Positions 46,216 through 59,949 of a stretch of 64,000 nucleotides of DNA are shown piece by piece (positions within the stretch are counted from its first letter, which is position 1; each line of letters opens with the position of its first letter). Below the pieces are notes generated by a model. That model did no database searches and was not told the DNA's origin. It worked only from the letters and a program-made list of their open reading frames with translations. The position numbers were made by a program, and so were the translations under genes. This DNA comes from Corylus avellana (lineage: Eukaryota > Streptophyta > Magnoliopsida > Fagales > Betulaceae), in NCBI RefSeq assembly GCF_901000735.1, contig NC_081542.1:46230238-46294237 (forward strand), written 5' to 3'.

Positions 46216-47253
46216 ACTAAAGTTTACAGAAAATTTTTTTTTAAAAAAAAAAAAAAATTTTAATTTTCTCCTGTCGTTATATACGACCTCGACACCTAAT
46301 ATACGAGTTACATATAATGACAACTCAATAATCAAAACCCAACATCAATAATCAATAATCCAACATCAACATCAATAATCAAAATCCAACCCAATAATCA
46401 AAATCCAACATCAATATATAACCACAATCCAACAAACACAAATAATTAAACTAACGTTATATAACTAAAATGGACTGTAACTAATGTGCAAATATGTAAG
46501 AAATAGTAAAATACAATACAACTAACGTTATACACAAATACAAAAAACATAAGCCTTAAACAAACACCGGAGACCAAAGTTGAGTGAACATCATCGTGAC
46601 CCCATATATACGTCTTCTCAACTTCTCCGCACTAACTGCAAAAGATAAAACAAACAATCAATCAGCTAATTAATTGACATTTGTGATATAATATTTTAAA
46701 CTCCTAGTAGATGAGCAATGTCAAAGTAAGTGAGAAAACAGTTGAATAATTGTCACATATACAACTTCGACATACATATTTGCACGACCTATATATGCAC
46801 AAACACATACGTTAAGATAAACAATACATGTGTATTCAATGAGGCGGCTTTAACAAATATGGTAAGATTAACTATACAAAGCTCCAAGCACAACCAAACC
46901 AACTAGGAACAACAAAGTAGATTATATAAAGTTTATATATATATATACTCACGGGGTGCCTGAACGACGGGTATAATGTATTGACAAACGAGACTTCTGA
47001 TCAACCGGCATCTGATGTTGGGTTTCATTGTGATCGTCCTCAGCTTCTACTCTTACGTCATCTACCCATATTACGTTGCAATTGTGTTATATACAATTGT
47101 GTTAGATACGAACAAAGTTTATTTGACTCTTAAGATAACCGTGTTAATCAAATAAAAACAATAAAAATATATTGTTACATGATCGGCTATCAACTGAGGA
47201 TCTCACAATCACTCAGGCTGGGGACTCCGCATCTTGCGGATTCCGGATAGCCG

Positions 47254-49046
47254 TCACCTCCGTCTCGGAGCCCATATGTCTCGACCCCTCAAGGCTGCCT
47301 CATATGCTGCCATCTGCTCAACCACCCGCGCAGTCACCGCCGCAGTAATCGCCTCACTCTGCTGCGCCAGTCTTTCATCCATTTGCTCCCTATGCTTCTC
47401 CCCCTCAGCTTCAATGGCTCTTTCAAATTCTTCGCGCGATATCATTGGGCCGCCCCAGTTCTGCGACCGTGTTTGGGACGGTGTATAGTATGAGTAGATG
47501 GTGCCGCGTACGGGCAAAATATTCTTACAGACCCCTCGAACACGACCCGCATACTCTGCGCCTAAATAAGCGTCATCCGGTGTCCACCTAATTGTCCCTC
47601 GGGGCCCTTCTACCTGCTCCGCAGGGTCATTTTCCAATAACTCCTCCATTCGTGCCTATACATGAGCATTCACATTTATATACAATTGTTAAGACTCAAT
47701 AAGTTAATACATAAATAAAAATTCATGACAAGGTGTCTGCCACTTATAATTCTCGTTGCGGCCATCAGATTTGGGTAGCTACCATCTGACTTTGTATGGG
47801 TTTTGATATACGCCTTCGCTCGCGTAGGAGCCTTGCCCAAACTAATTACCTGCCATAAATTCAAACCATTAATTAAATGTTCATATATATACTATGCAAT
47901 ATATTACAAATATATATAGTTATGGAAAGTTAGAGTAATACGTCCTCATGTACGACCCTTGCAAAGCTCTTCGAGCTTGTGTAATGTGGTGTTTCATTCT
48001 GTGCTCGTATGTCTTTCATGTGCGCACAATAAGCCTACGAACACAACATGTAGACATAATTAATCGCTAAGCCATCAAACAATAATTACAATTAATGAAA
48101 TTCAAATAGTTTGAAGTCATAACCTACTTGATAATCGGGATTACACTATTTCCCTAACAATATTTCCACATCTATGGGGTTGTACTTTGAAATGGTCTCA
48201 GCCATCCTTGCCGCCATTGTCCCAAGAGTGTCGTCACTCTGAATCATGAGCTTGTTCCTTAACTTGTGCCTCAAAAGCTTCTGCTTCTCGTTCATGTCTC
48301 TAAAAGCGTCTTTTTTAATTGCCACCATATCCGACCCAAGCATGATGTAGAAGTAATTCTGCGTCAATTAACAACTATCGTATTAAAGAGTTTGTTGTTT
48401 TATAACATTTAATTCTCAACTGCTACAAATTATAAATTACGAACATCTAATCTATACTTACCATCAATGACTCAAATAAATCTTCCTTGCTTTGTTCTGG
48501 TACATCCTTCCAATTGTCGGATAGCCTGATAAAAGACCTGGTCTTGCACGTCTTGCCTATCATTCGTCTGAATTTTTTGCCGCTTTGTCCTACGGGCTGT
48601 CACGCGCCATTATACTCCATGATTACCCTTTTTCCATCAGGAATGTCCCACAACTTGTGCGAGTCTTTTACGGTCAACACCTCAAAGTTACCCGCTCTAT
48701 CTGCAATGATGAAGTATATATTAACACACAAATGGTTAACACATATATTATTTAAATTTATGTACTAATTAATTATATGTACCATCATGCATAAATATGT
48801 ACATATTTATGGTTTGGAATAGCATACATACATACCTATTGTTCGAACCTGGTCAATAGTCAATACTGGCCAAGCAAGGTCATCGTCCTGCTCATTGTGC
48901 GCGGCACCTATCCTATCATCCATGTCTTTATTGGCCTGTGTGTCACTATCATCCACAGATGCGCCGCTGTTTGGCTGCTGATCGAAAAAGCCATGCGGCA
49001 ATATACCCCTCTGGGTTAATGTGGGTGGCAGGGATGGCAAACGCAT
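47254..49046 (-). pseudogene. CACTA second gene (Transposase_24/TNPA-like), interrupted
   Basis: Pieces in order on the minus strand: an acidic start near 49046; a segment near 48660-48460 with WDIPDGKRVIMEYNG, KFRRMIGKTCKTRSF and LSDNWKDVP; 48367-48146 with the basic NEKQKLLRHKLRNKL; about 48035-47940 with CAHMKDIRAQNETPHYTSSK; and 47649-47254, an acidic coiled-coil-prone C-terminus. This is the usual order of plant Transposase_24 (Ptta/En/Spm) proteins that bind subterminal repeats. A TGA at 48602-48600 interrupts the frame after EYNGA, so the gene is broken unless that codon is skipped by splicing. Confidence 0.75.
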
Positions 49047-49259
49047 GGAGGCGTCAGGGTCGCAAGGACTACGCTCATATCGATACCCAAACTGGGTAAG
49101 GCATGTCGGACCTCGTTGCTCCGCTAATATTTAGGATATCTCAGTCGAAGTGCCGATTATGACAAAGACATAATTGTCTCTCGCATGTAACTGCCCTTCT
49201 ATATGCTCCGGAAGTATCGATCGATACCCTGATTGCTGCTACAGAAGCATATCAGCTTC

Positions 49260-51461
49260 CTATGACTCACTATATGTGAGGCCATGGTGTGATCTCGACC
49301 CAGAAGAAGCTCCCCGCCGTCCTCTTGACTTCCCCCGAGTACTCATATCAACTTGCGACTCACTATCTGTGAGGCCATGATGATCATCAGGCGTTTGACC
49401 CTGACCAATGTCGTATACGTTTTTAGGTTTTGTCCTCACTGCGCAAGCCCAACCTGAGTTCCTTTCATCTTCGACGTAAAAAACTTGTTCCATTTGGGAA
49501 ACTAGTACATACGGCTCATCACTAATCAGCTCCCCCTTATGGACACTGTTTTTGAAGTTGACAAGCGTTATGTCATACTCGTCCACCTTGTACCCCCTGT
49601 CCCTTGTGGTGTCCACCCAGTCACACTTGAACATAACATATTTTGTCCTGTCGTAATACTCCACCTCATGTATTTGAGTTACTTTCCCGTAGTATGTTTC
49701 GCCATCAACAGTCGGTACGCACACGCCACTATTCTGAGACCTTTTTCCCACATCATGTGCGACAGTTAGAAAGAACTTGCCGTTTACCACATATTTGTTA
49801 TATTGGACTGCTGAGACCATCGACCCTCTACAATGCATTACTAGTTTGGCACCCACATCCTTCCTACGTCGATCGTCCGAACAATCGACCTACAAGTTAT
49901 ACACAATGACGAAGTTTTATTAGTGCAATGATGAAACATTATGAAATTTACAATGGGTGACATTAGTCTTACGTAGTCACGGTACCAATCCCAGAATTGC
50001 TCAAAATGTTGGGTTTCCAAATGATTGTCCGTGATCGTTCGCCCCCTGTTTGCAGTTTGTCTTATCGAATCCTTGTGTAGCCAACATTTTGAAATAAAAT
50101 CAATTAAATTTAATTCACAACTAACGTTGTTGCATGATATGAGCATGCATATATTCATTACACAATACTAACGTTCGCAATTGGAGGAAGTCATCTGAGT
50201 TAAATAGAATGTAACGGTGAATCTGTGTCAACGTGAGACGGTCGAGGATGACTCGGGTTTTAGCCCTTTTAGGCCCATTCGGGTTTCGTTGCGGCCTATT
50301 GTGAAATATCGGTGCGTTCTCTAAATACATCGAACAGAATGTCACCAACTCAGTTGCTATGTAACCCTTTGCAATGCAACTCTCAGGAGCCGTTTTATTG
50401 CGCACACTTGATTTGAACCCCCCGAGGCTCCTACATATCAAAACTAGTCAATTATTACATCTAATCATTGTTTTAAAATAAATAAATGGCAACAAAATTT
50501 TAGTTTTAATTTTTTACGGGAAATGTTAACTCTCTTCCGAATACATCCACCTATACTGTACCGGTCCATCAAGTCGGCATTTACGGACAAGATGCACCAT
50601 AACATGAACCATGCTTGTGAAAGCGCGGGAATATATGTTATCTTCTTGAAGTCGTATAGATCGAAGCCTCAATTAGGATCATATCCTGCTTGAGTCATGA
50701 AGTTGTTGAACCTTATGCCCACGAAGAATCACGAAATTTGCTTGACGGTATAACTACGTTACCGGGCAGTGATCCACGCAATGCAATCGGGAGAAGCTGT
50801 TGCATCAATACGTGACTGGCATGACTCTTCAAACCCGATATCATCCGGTTCTTAAGTTTTACACATCGAGAAATGTTCGAGGCATATCCGTCTGGCACCC
50901 TTATATTTTGAAGCACTTTTAGGAAACTACTTTTATCCTCTTTCGACATTGTGTGGCAAGCATGAGGCATATAGATTCTTCCATCATCACTTGTGAAAGG
51001 ATGAAGTGCTTGTCTCAAACCTATTTCTTGCAAGTCTTTTCGGGCTTGAAGGTTGTCCTTCGTTTTTCCCTTAATGTTGAGTATTGTGCCAATTATATTG
51101 TCCATCACATTTTTCTCTATGTGCATGACATCAAGGTTGTGCCGCAATAAATTATCCTTCCAGTACGGCAAATGAAAGAAAATACTTTTCTTCTTCCACA
51201 ATATATTATCAGTCTTCTTCCTCTTTGCATGTGAATTATCAATATTAACTGACTTATCAGCGTTCTCATCCCCAAATTCTATCCCTTCTAACTGTTTTAG
51301 GATTTCATCTCCATCTGGAACATTGGGGGCACATTCTAGTTCTCGGTTACCGTCAAATGTATTTTTTTTCCGCCTCCACGGATGATCCATGGGCAGGTAT
51401 CGCCTATGCCCCATAAAGCAAAACTTACGTCCGTGTTTTAACCGTCTAGACCTTGTTGCAT
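49260..51461 (-). pseudogene. CACTA tnp2-type transposase remnant
   Basis: From the gap downward: 51414-50713 shows GHRRYLPMDHPWR, FDGNRE, FHLPYWKDNLLRHNLDVMH and IEKNVMDNIIGTILNIKGKT, the hallmark of the tnp2/Transposase_21 family. About 50625-50530 shows MVHVMVHLVRKCRLDGPVQYRW. 50441-50160 shows the downstream KGYIATELVTFC region. 49856-49260 matches the DUF4216-type C-terminal part (YDRTKYVMFKCDWVDT, YVLVSQMEQVFYVED). A frameshift near 50755 and a TGA shortly after (frame VKQIS-stop-FFVGI) break it. The N-terminal zinc-binding and catalytic part falls in the gap. Confidence 0.82.
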
Positions 51462-51561
51462 NNNNNNNNNNNNNNNNNNNNNNNNNNNNNNNNNNNNNNN
51501 NNNNNNNNNNNNNNNNNNNNNNNNNNNNNNNNNNNNNNNNNNNNNNNNNNNNNNNNNNNNN
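51462..51561. other. Assembly gap (100 N)
   Basis: Exactly 100 N inside the CACTA transposase gene; the missing coding part is probably much longer than 100 bases. Confidence 0.99.
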
Positions 51562-52070
51562 CAGAAAAAATTGAACATATACATATACAATATTCTATAA
51601 ACCCATACATTACAAGAATCAATTTTATATACATATACAAAATTTGAACATATGCAATATTACTACAGAGAAAATTAAAAACTGTCAATATATACTTTAA
51701 AAAAAAAAAATTATAAATATGTATATACCAAATGATCGCTTGGCGAAAAACACGTGAGAGGTTAGTTGGCGGCCGGAGATGAGTTCGCCAGCGGAGAGAG
51801 AAGACGCGCGGTACTGGTGTGAGGTGGCGGCTTGCTACGAAATCTGTCTCTGAAGGTGGAAAATGGGAGAAAATATTGAAGAGATGGTGGCTGGAAAATG
51901 TGAGGAGAAGAGACAAAAAAATTTATAAATATGGGGGAGGAAGAGTTGCACTGACGAGAAGAGAGAAATGGCCTGCACGCAGGGGAAAAAAGAGAAATGT
52001 AGGAGAAGAAGAAGGACCATGCGCACGGTCAGAAGCGCATGGTCCCGAGGCATTTTTGTAACGTGCCACA
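51562..52070 (-). other. Transposase 5' region of the CACTA element
   Basis: GAGA- and GC-rich leader-like DNA (51750-52045) lying between the transposase remnant and the right subterminal repeats. No protein was recognised. Confidence 0.4.
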
Positions 52071-52192
52071 TGGCACGTTACAAAAAGAGTAACGTGCCAT
52101 ATATATATATATATATATATACATACGTGTATATTTTATTAATTAATAAAGAATACATTATATTATAATATATTAAAGCTTTTGTATTTATA

Positions 52193-52200
<8 letters not shown>

Positions 52201-52256
<56 letters not shown>
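52201..52256. repeat. (TA)n microsatellite
   Basis: About 28 TA units inside the CACTA element; a shorter run is at 52099-52120. Confidence 0.95.
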
Positions 52257-52259
<3 letters not shown>

Positions 52260-52374
52260 AAACATATTAATATATACTTACAAATGATTAAGCTTAATAT
52301 AAGTACTTAATTGATATATTATAAAGCATATAATTAATACTTCCAATTAATAAGCTTTATATTAAGCTTATTAA

Positions 52375-52816
52375 TTGATAATTAATTAATTATCAACTTA
52401 TAAGTTGATATATATATCAATTTAATTAAATATGCGTAATATTACGCATCTGGTAACGTGCGTATATATTTCCACCATGCATGTTCAGGGCTTTGCATCC
52501 CTGACCCCGATTCCCCTTAATTTGGTTAATTAGTTGATAGGATTAATCCTATCAGTTAATGCATATCCTGACTATGAAATAAAGCATGGTGTTAGTGTTA
52601 TAGAGCTGATAGCATCTAGCATATATATGCTTCACACATAAGAAGTAGTGATGCCTTTAGTGTTGTAAAACACAAGCACTAATGCATGTTCTTTTCTAAA
52701 GGCAATCTAGATCATGATCTGCCTGCCACAAAGTCCTAAGCCCCAATATTATTTTTCTCAAAGTTATTAAAAATAAAATGAATTAATGTCAACAAAATAA
52801 TTTTGTTGACATTAAT
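52375..52816. repeat. Series of perfect palindromes inside the CACTA element
   Basis: Perfect palindromes occur at 52375-52396 (22 bp) and 52391-52410 (20 bp), which overlap, and at 52535-52554 (TGATAGGATTAATCCTATCA). A hairpin with 17-bp arms and one central base lies at 52782-52816 (arm ATTAATGTCAACAAAAT). They are distinct from the GTAACGTG repeats. Confidence 0.85.
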
Positions 52817-52984
52817 AGAATGAACTAATGCCCCAATATTAATTAATGTCCACAAATTATTTTTATACAAGAGTACACTTGTATAAAAAACACACTTCTC
52901 ATCTAGCAAATAATGCAAAGAGTGTATGAAAAAATTTTACATTATCAAATTTCTGAAAAATCTTATTTTTTAATTTATTACAAA

Positions 52985-53348
52985 TTTTAAGCAATTTATA
53001 ACGTGTTAACATGCCACTTTACCATATGGTGACGTGGCATTTTAACACGTTACCATTTTCGTAACGTGTTTAAATGCCACGTTACCATATGGTAACGTGG
53101 CATGTTAACACGTTGCCAAAATGGTAACGTGTTAAATGACACGTTACCATAAGATGACGTGTCTAATTAGCACGTCATCTTATGGTAACGTAGCTTTTTT
53201 GCCACGTCACCATATGGTGACGTGGTGAAATTAACACGTTACCAATAATAATGGTAATGTGTCTTATTTTAACACGTTATAATTTTGTGACGTGGCAACA
53301 AACTAATGAACAGTTGCCACGTCACAAAACCCATTATTTTTTGTAGTG
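52985..53348. repeat. CACTA subterminal repeat array, right
   Basis: Dense inverted pairs of ACGTTACC and GGTAACGT or their GTGACGTGG variants. One of them is a perfect 30-bp palindrome at 53074-53103 centred on CCATATGG. The array runs to the terminal TTGTAGTG. Confidence 0.88.
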
Positions 53349-53484
53349 ATTTCCCTCCAAAGACTCGTACAAATAATCCTAGAGAAAAAGGATAGTGGTG
53401 ATTTGGTAATTGGCTTCCCCTCCCTGAAAGTCTTTCAACATATGTATAACCACAAAATGAGTTTTTTAAAAGAACACGTGCTAG

Positions 53485-55313
<1,829 letters not shown>

Positions 55314-55720
55314 CTGTAAATCAGAGAAAACATCAAACTGAAAACTTAAGAAAGGAAAGAAATTCTTTATTCGAGAAATTCCACTGTCATGTACATAGCC
55401 ATAGCTATATATAAACAGAGTAAACACAAAGTAGATGTTAGTTTCCAGAGACGACTTAGTTATCAATTTCACAATTACATGTTGAACTATAGTAAAGTTT
55501 CCCTGTACATTAATATGATGTCTTTCCTTATTTCTATGCATGCTTTGATAGATTTCTTTCTGTCTTGGTGCATGGTATTTCCCTTAATGGTTAGGCGTAT
55601 CTGGTGTGATATTGCCTTCTTGATGCAACACCATATCTTCATGAGATGTAGAGATTTATCAACGGTTGATTGGTTAACATCTCCCATCAAGTTGATGGGA
55701 GGAGACACGAGTAGTACTAC
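55314..55720. other. Region upstream of the S-receptor kinase remnant
   Basis: No S-domain, lectin or PAN motif was found in any frame. A small hairpin, TCCCATCAAGTTGATGGGA, lies near 55681-55700. Open frames here are short and featureless. Confidence 0.45.
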
Positions 55721-55866
55721 AAGTCCCTCTTATGTCATTCTTGTATCCCTTAAGAATGATGTGACTCTTAAAATCACCATTGGGCCTGTAATTGATCATT
55801 ATTTGATTTTGATCAAATGATAATTTTAAGAGCCACATCATTCTTGGAGGGATACAAGAGGGAGAC
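55721..55866. mobile_element. Short MITE-like inverted repeat
   Basis: Left arm words CCCTCTT, TGTATCCCTTAAGAATGATG and TGACTCTTAAAAT are matched on the right by ATTTTAAGAGCCACATCATT, CTTGGAGGGATACAAGAGGG, forming a foldback of about 145 bp. Confidence 0.65.
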
Positions 55867-56747
55867 ACACCATCAGTCCGTCTACCCTTTCTCCATTAAA
55901 GCCTCGAAGCTGATCACTTACCCGAGTTGTACTTGTCCTTATGCTCTATTTGCTTTGCAAGAAAATGTGGGAAAATAACAAACAAAATTTTGTTAACAAA
56001 ATGCAAATTCCACTGATTTTCCACTTCTTTTTTCTTCTTTAAGCTTTGATTATCTTTCTTCCTCCTAGTTTACAACCTAGCTACCAGTATTTTGATATCA
56101 CTGTGGGAGACTTGTCAAATTAATCGTGTAGTAATTCAGAGGTCTAAAGTTAAGTTATCCAAAAAAATAAATAAAATTAATGAATGTCTAAAGATTATAA
56201 ACTAAAAAATAAACAAGATTTAAACAATTTTAATTCTTAAATAATACTCAAAATTTAAAGAATTTTATCGCACGAAAATAAGCAAACAAACAAATGAGAT
56301 ACACAACTTGTAAGAGCACTCCTTACAGCTTCACCAAATCCACTTTTTGGTTATTTTGGTGAGGCAATTAAATCAAAATGACTTAAATGTACACTTTTCA
56401 GCCTCATCACTTTAACAAAAAAAAGTAGTTAGGTGAACAATACTCACCAAACTTAAAATTTAGGGAAAACTTCAGAAAGCCCTCCTGAACTTCTAGCCAT
56501 TTTGACAAACCCTCCCTGAATTTTCAAAACTCTCACTTAGGCCCCCTGAACTTTGGTTTTCTCTTACTTTGGACCCTTTTAACATTAAACTACGTCGTTT
56601 TTGACTTTTTATACCCATTTTACCCTTCCCCAAAACTAAGTTGTTTTGTGTCCTAAAACTACACCGTTTTGGGCTTCAAAACTACATCACCACCCAACCC
56701 AACCCAAAACGACGTCGTGTTGAGCATAATATTAAAAAAAAAAAAAA
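55867..56747. other. Intergenic with a CRK intron-1 fragment and MITE debris
   Basis: 56160-56312 matches the intron-1 start of CRK C (32800-32960): AAAATAAACAAGATTTAAAC, GCACGAAAATAA and CAAATGAGATAC. An exon-less CRK remnant therefore lies here on the minus strand. 56313-56455 is MITE-like (GTAAGAGCACTCC...). 56460-56747 is the left part of another repeat (CCCTCCTGAACTTC, CCCCCTGAACTTTGG) cut by the gap. Confidence 0.55.
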
Positions 56748-56847
56748 NNNNNNNNNNNNNNNNNNNNNNNNNNNNNNNNNNNNNNNNNNNNNNNNNNNNN
56801 NNNNNNNNNNNNNNNNNNNNNNNNNNNNNNNNNNNNNNNNNNNNNNN
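56748..56847. other. Assembly gap (100 N)
   Basis: Exactly 100 N between repeat DNA and spacer copy III. Confidence 0.99.
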
Positions 56848-58370
56848 TAAATAAATTATTAAATTTGTTATTTTTTTATCAGCTTAAATTTTAAAATAAA
56901 TGATGATATAACATAGTATTAAAGCAAATGTTTTAAATTCAACCATTATTTGTGTGGCTAATATGTTAGGCAAATCTTCGGAAAAGCTCCTTCTTATCCC
57001 AAGCAGGCGGCCTCATATGACGTGGAAAAAGTGGTAATACCAGGAAATTGAATGGGAGGGAGGAGTGGATGAAATTCATTAATACTAACAGCAGCCTCGA
57101 TCTTGCAACTTTCTTCCTCCATTTTGTTTTTCTATTCTCCCCCACCCCCCTTCCTTTCTGTTGCTAATTCGCTCTTGAATTTGTGACATGAAAAAAATTC
57201 GTGTTTTGCACGCAATGACAGTGATGTTGTATTCCCACTGCCATGAAGGAATTTTTATGGGTAATTAGTTACTTTTTGTCCTCATGAACTACAATGTTTT
57301 GACACTTTTTCTCATGAACTATCAACTATGACACTTGACCCCATCAAACTACTATCTTATGACAAAAAGCCCCTTTACATCAGTCAAAGGGGTTAAAATT
57401 GACATTCAACGGTCATGTATAAGTCACGTGCCATTTTAAATTTTTTTTCTCCCACTTTTGCCCTTACTTCAAACAAATAAAGTTAATACGTTTAGGAAGG
57501 TATAATCATCATTTTTTTGGTTTGAAATGAGAGTAAAAGTGGAAGAAAAAAAAATTAAAATGACACATGACTTGTACATAATCGTTTACCGTCAATTTTA
57601 ACCTCTTTAACTTACTGAAGAAGACTTTTTATCATAAGATAATAATTTGATAAGGTTAAAAGTCATAATTGATAGTTCATAAAAAATAAAAATAAAAAGT
57701 GCCAAAATACTATACTTCATAAGACAAAAGGTAATTACCCCTTTTGGCTTCCTATTTGTACACAACCACTTACGTGTATATCAATTGCAGGGCAGTCTGA
57801 TAAGATGTTTTGAATCAGTCAAGAAAAACAAGGAATGGCCCACACCTGACACCGCCCCCGGTAAAGCTAGTCAACGTAGAAATTAATTAATCAGAAAGTG
57901 TACAGAAGCATGCAGGTAGGATGAATAAATAATCAAGAGACTGGAGTACTACTTGGCAGCACTTTAGAGAATATATAGAGAGAGATCGATTAATATAAAT
58001 GCGAGGAAATCGGCTACAAACCAAATTAAACCAATTTGAAAAAGGAAAAAAAAAAAAAAAAGGTGTTAGGGTAGAGAAATATTGCTACACTAAAAATAGT
58101 AAAAATAATTAAAAATATAATCTATCATTTTTTTTCTTAATTATTTTGCAAATTATAAGTTACTAATTAGTAAATGATTGTAGTATGAGTTGTACAGCAT
58201 CACGCGTTTTTCAAAAAGAAAACTAGTGAGAGTCGTGCGACCTGGGTTGAAAAGTCGCGTCAATATATCTGAACCACTAAAATAATGACCAATTACTCCT
58301 TTTTCTCAATGAAAATCACTAGAATGATTTATTATTAATATGGGTTCCGAGATAAGAATCTTTCCAACAT
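56848..58370 (+). repeat. CRK upstream spacer, copy III (5' side of CRK E)
   Basis: Plus-strand counterpart of spacer II, leading directly into the CRK E start. It shares the CCTCATATGACGTGGAAAAA, GCCCACACCTGACACCGCCC and GAGGAAATCGGCTACAAACC blocks. It carries a private MITE at 57259-57740 but lacks the MITE and the solo LTR of copy II, so those insertions postdate the duplication. Confidence 0.8.
57259..57740. mobile_element. MITE with documented empty site
   Basis: The ends GGGTAATTAGTTAC and GTAATTACCC are inverted. The long arms share TGTCCTCATGAACTA-type and GGGGTTAAAATTGAC-type words, and the interior pairs around AAAAGTGGAAGAAAAA. Spacers II (near 43505) and IV (near 62595) read through the same place without it. 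Confidence 0.8.
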
Positions 58371-58377
58371 ACACAAG

Positions 58378-59191
58378 ATGTGTTGTTTAAGATTACTTTT
58401 CTTCTTCTTCTTCTCCTTCTTTCTCATACACCCTGTTACTCGCACCGATGCCCAGTGCTCTAATGACAATGGTAACTACACCAGTAACAGTACTTACAGG
58501 GCAAACCTCAACACCCTCCTGGCCTCCATGTCTTCCAACACCGAGATTGATTACGGGTTTTTCAATTTCTCAGCCGGAGAAACTCCCGACAAAGTAAACG
58601 TTATTGCACTTTGTAGAGGAGACATTTCGCCGGAAGAATGCCGTAGTTGTGTCAATTCGTCGAGTTATGAACTATTACAAAATTGTCCCAACCAGAAGGA
58701 GGCAATCACATGGCCCGAAAAATGTATGCTACGATACTCAAACAGATCTATACTTGGTGTTATGGAGGATTCCATTATACGTGCCTCGTACAACATCGGA
58801 GATGTCCCGGACGTCGAAGGGTTCAACGGAGTGCTAGGTCCCTTGTTAGATAGACTAATAAGCCGCGCCGCATCGGGAAATTCTACTCGCAAGTTTGCTG
58901 TGGAAAGCGCGACTGCTCCCAAGTTCCAAACGATACATGCACTTGTGGAGTGCACTCCTGATTTGGACCGGCTACAATGCAACAATTGCCTGGATACAGT
59001 TAAAGGATATATTCCACAATGTTGTAATGGAAAGCAGGGAGGGAAATTTGCGGCACACAGCTGTGATATAAGGTTTGAGATATACGGTTTCTATGACACT
59101 ACATATGAGGCACCACCACCGTCAGTGCCACCGCCATCACCGGTGCCACCACCATCGACCCCACCGGTACTACCGCCTCCACCTACACAAG
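58378..59191 (+). CDS. CRK copy E, ectodomain exon only
   Basis: This plus-strand exon encodes 271 residues plus one base and ends in a good donor (ACACAAG|GTATGG). It has a signal peptide (MCCLRLLFFFFF), two DUF26 domains with [13 protein letters not shown] and [13 protein letters not shown], and a [14 protein letters not shown] stalk. It is almost identical to the CRK D exon but in opposite orientation. The intron follows for about 440 bases to a gap. Beyond the gap comes the start of another CRK on the minus strand, so no transmembrane or kinase exon for E exists in the window. It is either an incomplete gene or one cut by misassembly. Confidence 0.8.
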
Positions 59192-59634
59192 GTATGGTAC
59201 AGAATATGGGTGTTTCATACCCTAGAAGTTTGAGTATCTCATTTGGTTTTTTTGTTTATTTTCATGTGATAAAGTTCTTTAAATTTCTCCCCAAGTTTAT
59301 GATCAAATTCTTGGAATTTTTCAACTATTACTTAAGTATTAAAATAGTTTAAAACTTGTTTATTTTAGTGTTTACAATCTTAATTTAGTCGACGTTCCTT
59401 TTTTTTTTTTTGATAAAAAATATAAAATTAATATATCTCACGTAATTATATATTAAGATGATGAAATTAATCTGTATAATTGCATTCGAATTGTTTTGAA
59501 TTCAACCATTTTTATCATAACCTCTTGCCTCGTAACCCAAAGAAATTTGCCTTCCACTTGCAAAGCTAGTGGAAGGTTGACCTCTTTTGGGTCTTCGATC
59601 AGTGTGGTTTTCGTAGCTAGCTTGAAGGAAAAAT

Positions 59635-59734
59635 NNNNNNNNNNNNNNNNNNNNNNNNNNNNNNNNNNNNNNNNNNNNNNNNNNNNNNNNNNNNNNNNNN
59701 NNNNNNNNNNNNNNNNNNNNNNNNNNNNNNNNNN
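59635..59734. other. Assembly gap (100 N)
   Basis: Exactly 100 N between intron 1 of CRK E (plus) and the first codons of CRK F (minus); the kinase exons of both are unaccounted for. Confidence 0.99.
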
Positions 59735-59753
59735 GTAATCTTGAACAACACAT
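59735..59753 (-). CDS. CRK copy F, first six codons only
   Basis: The minus strand starts at 59753 with codons for MCCSRL, identical to the start of CRK D, and then enters the gap. The start is followed upstream by DNA resembling the CRK leader. Nothing else of the gene is in the window. Confidence 0.6.
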
Positions 59754-59949
59754 TTTCTGTGTTCGGTGTTCGGTGTTCCTCTCTGTAGTCTGTAATTTTG
59801 AAAGATTCTTATATATCCAAGAACCTATATCTCATTCCCCTGGTTCAATATTCCAGGGACTCGTTTCTTAAGGAGAGACGGACTCGTTCAATATTCCAAA
59901 CACCGAAGGTTCATGATGTTGACAATTCCAAGTCATTTTTCAGTGGTTG

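Larger units (their letters stand above)
45878..53348 (-). mobile_element. CACTA (En/Spm-type) DNA transposon, 7.47 kb
   Basis: The element begins CACTACAAGAATC and ends with the complement of CACTACAAAAAATAATGGG. It is flanked by the 3-bp target duplication ATT (45875-45877 and 53349-53351), exactly as expected for this superfamily. Both ends are packed with GTAACGTG/CACGTTAC subterminal repeats in inverted pairs. Inside, on the minus strand, lie a tnp2-type transposase remnant (49260-51461) and a second gene of the Transposase_24 type (47254-49046), both damaged. One 100-N gap (51462-51561) removes the transposase N-terminus. Because the ends are intact it might still be mobilised in trans. 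Confidence 0.93.

Noticed and set aside
51446..51916. Open frames running through N runs
   Set aside because: Unknown bases prevent stops from being seen; these frames carry no information.
55389..55820. 143-codon plus-strand open frame
   Set aside because: It crosses the foldback MITE at 55721-55866 and shows no domain or exon signals.
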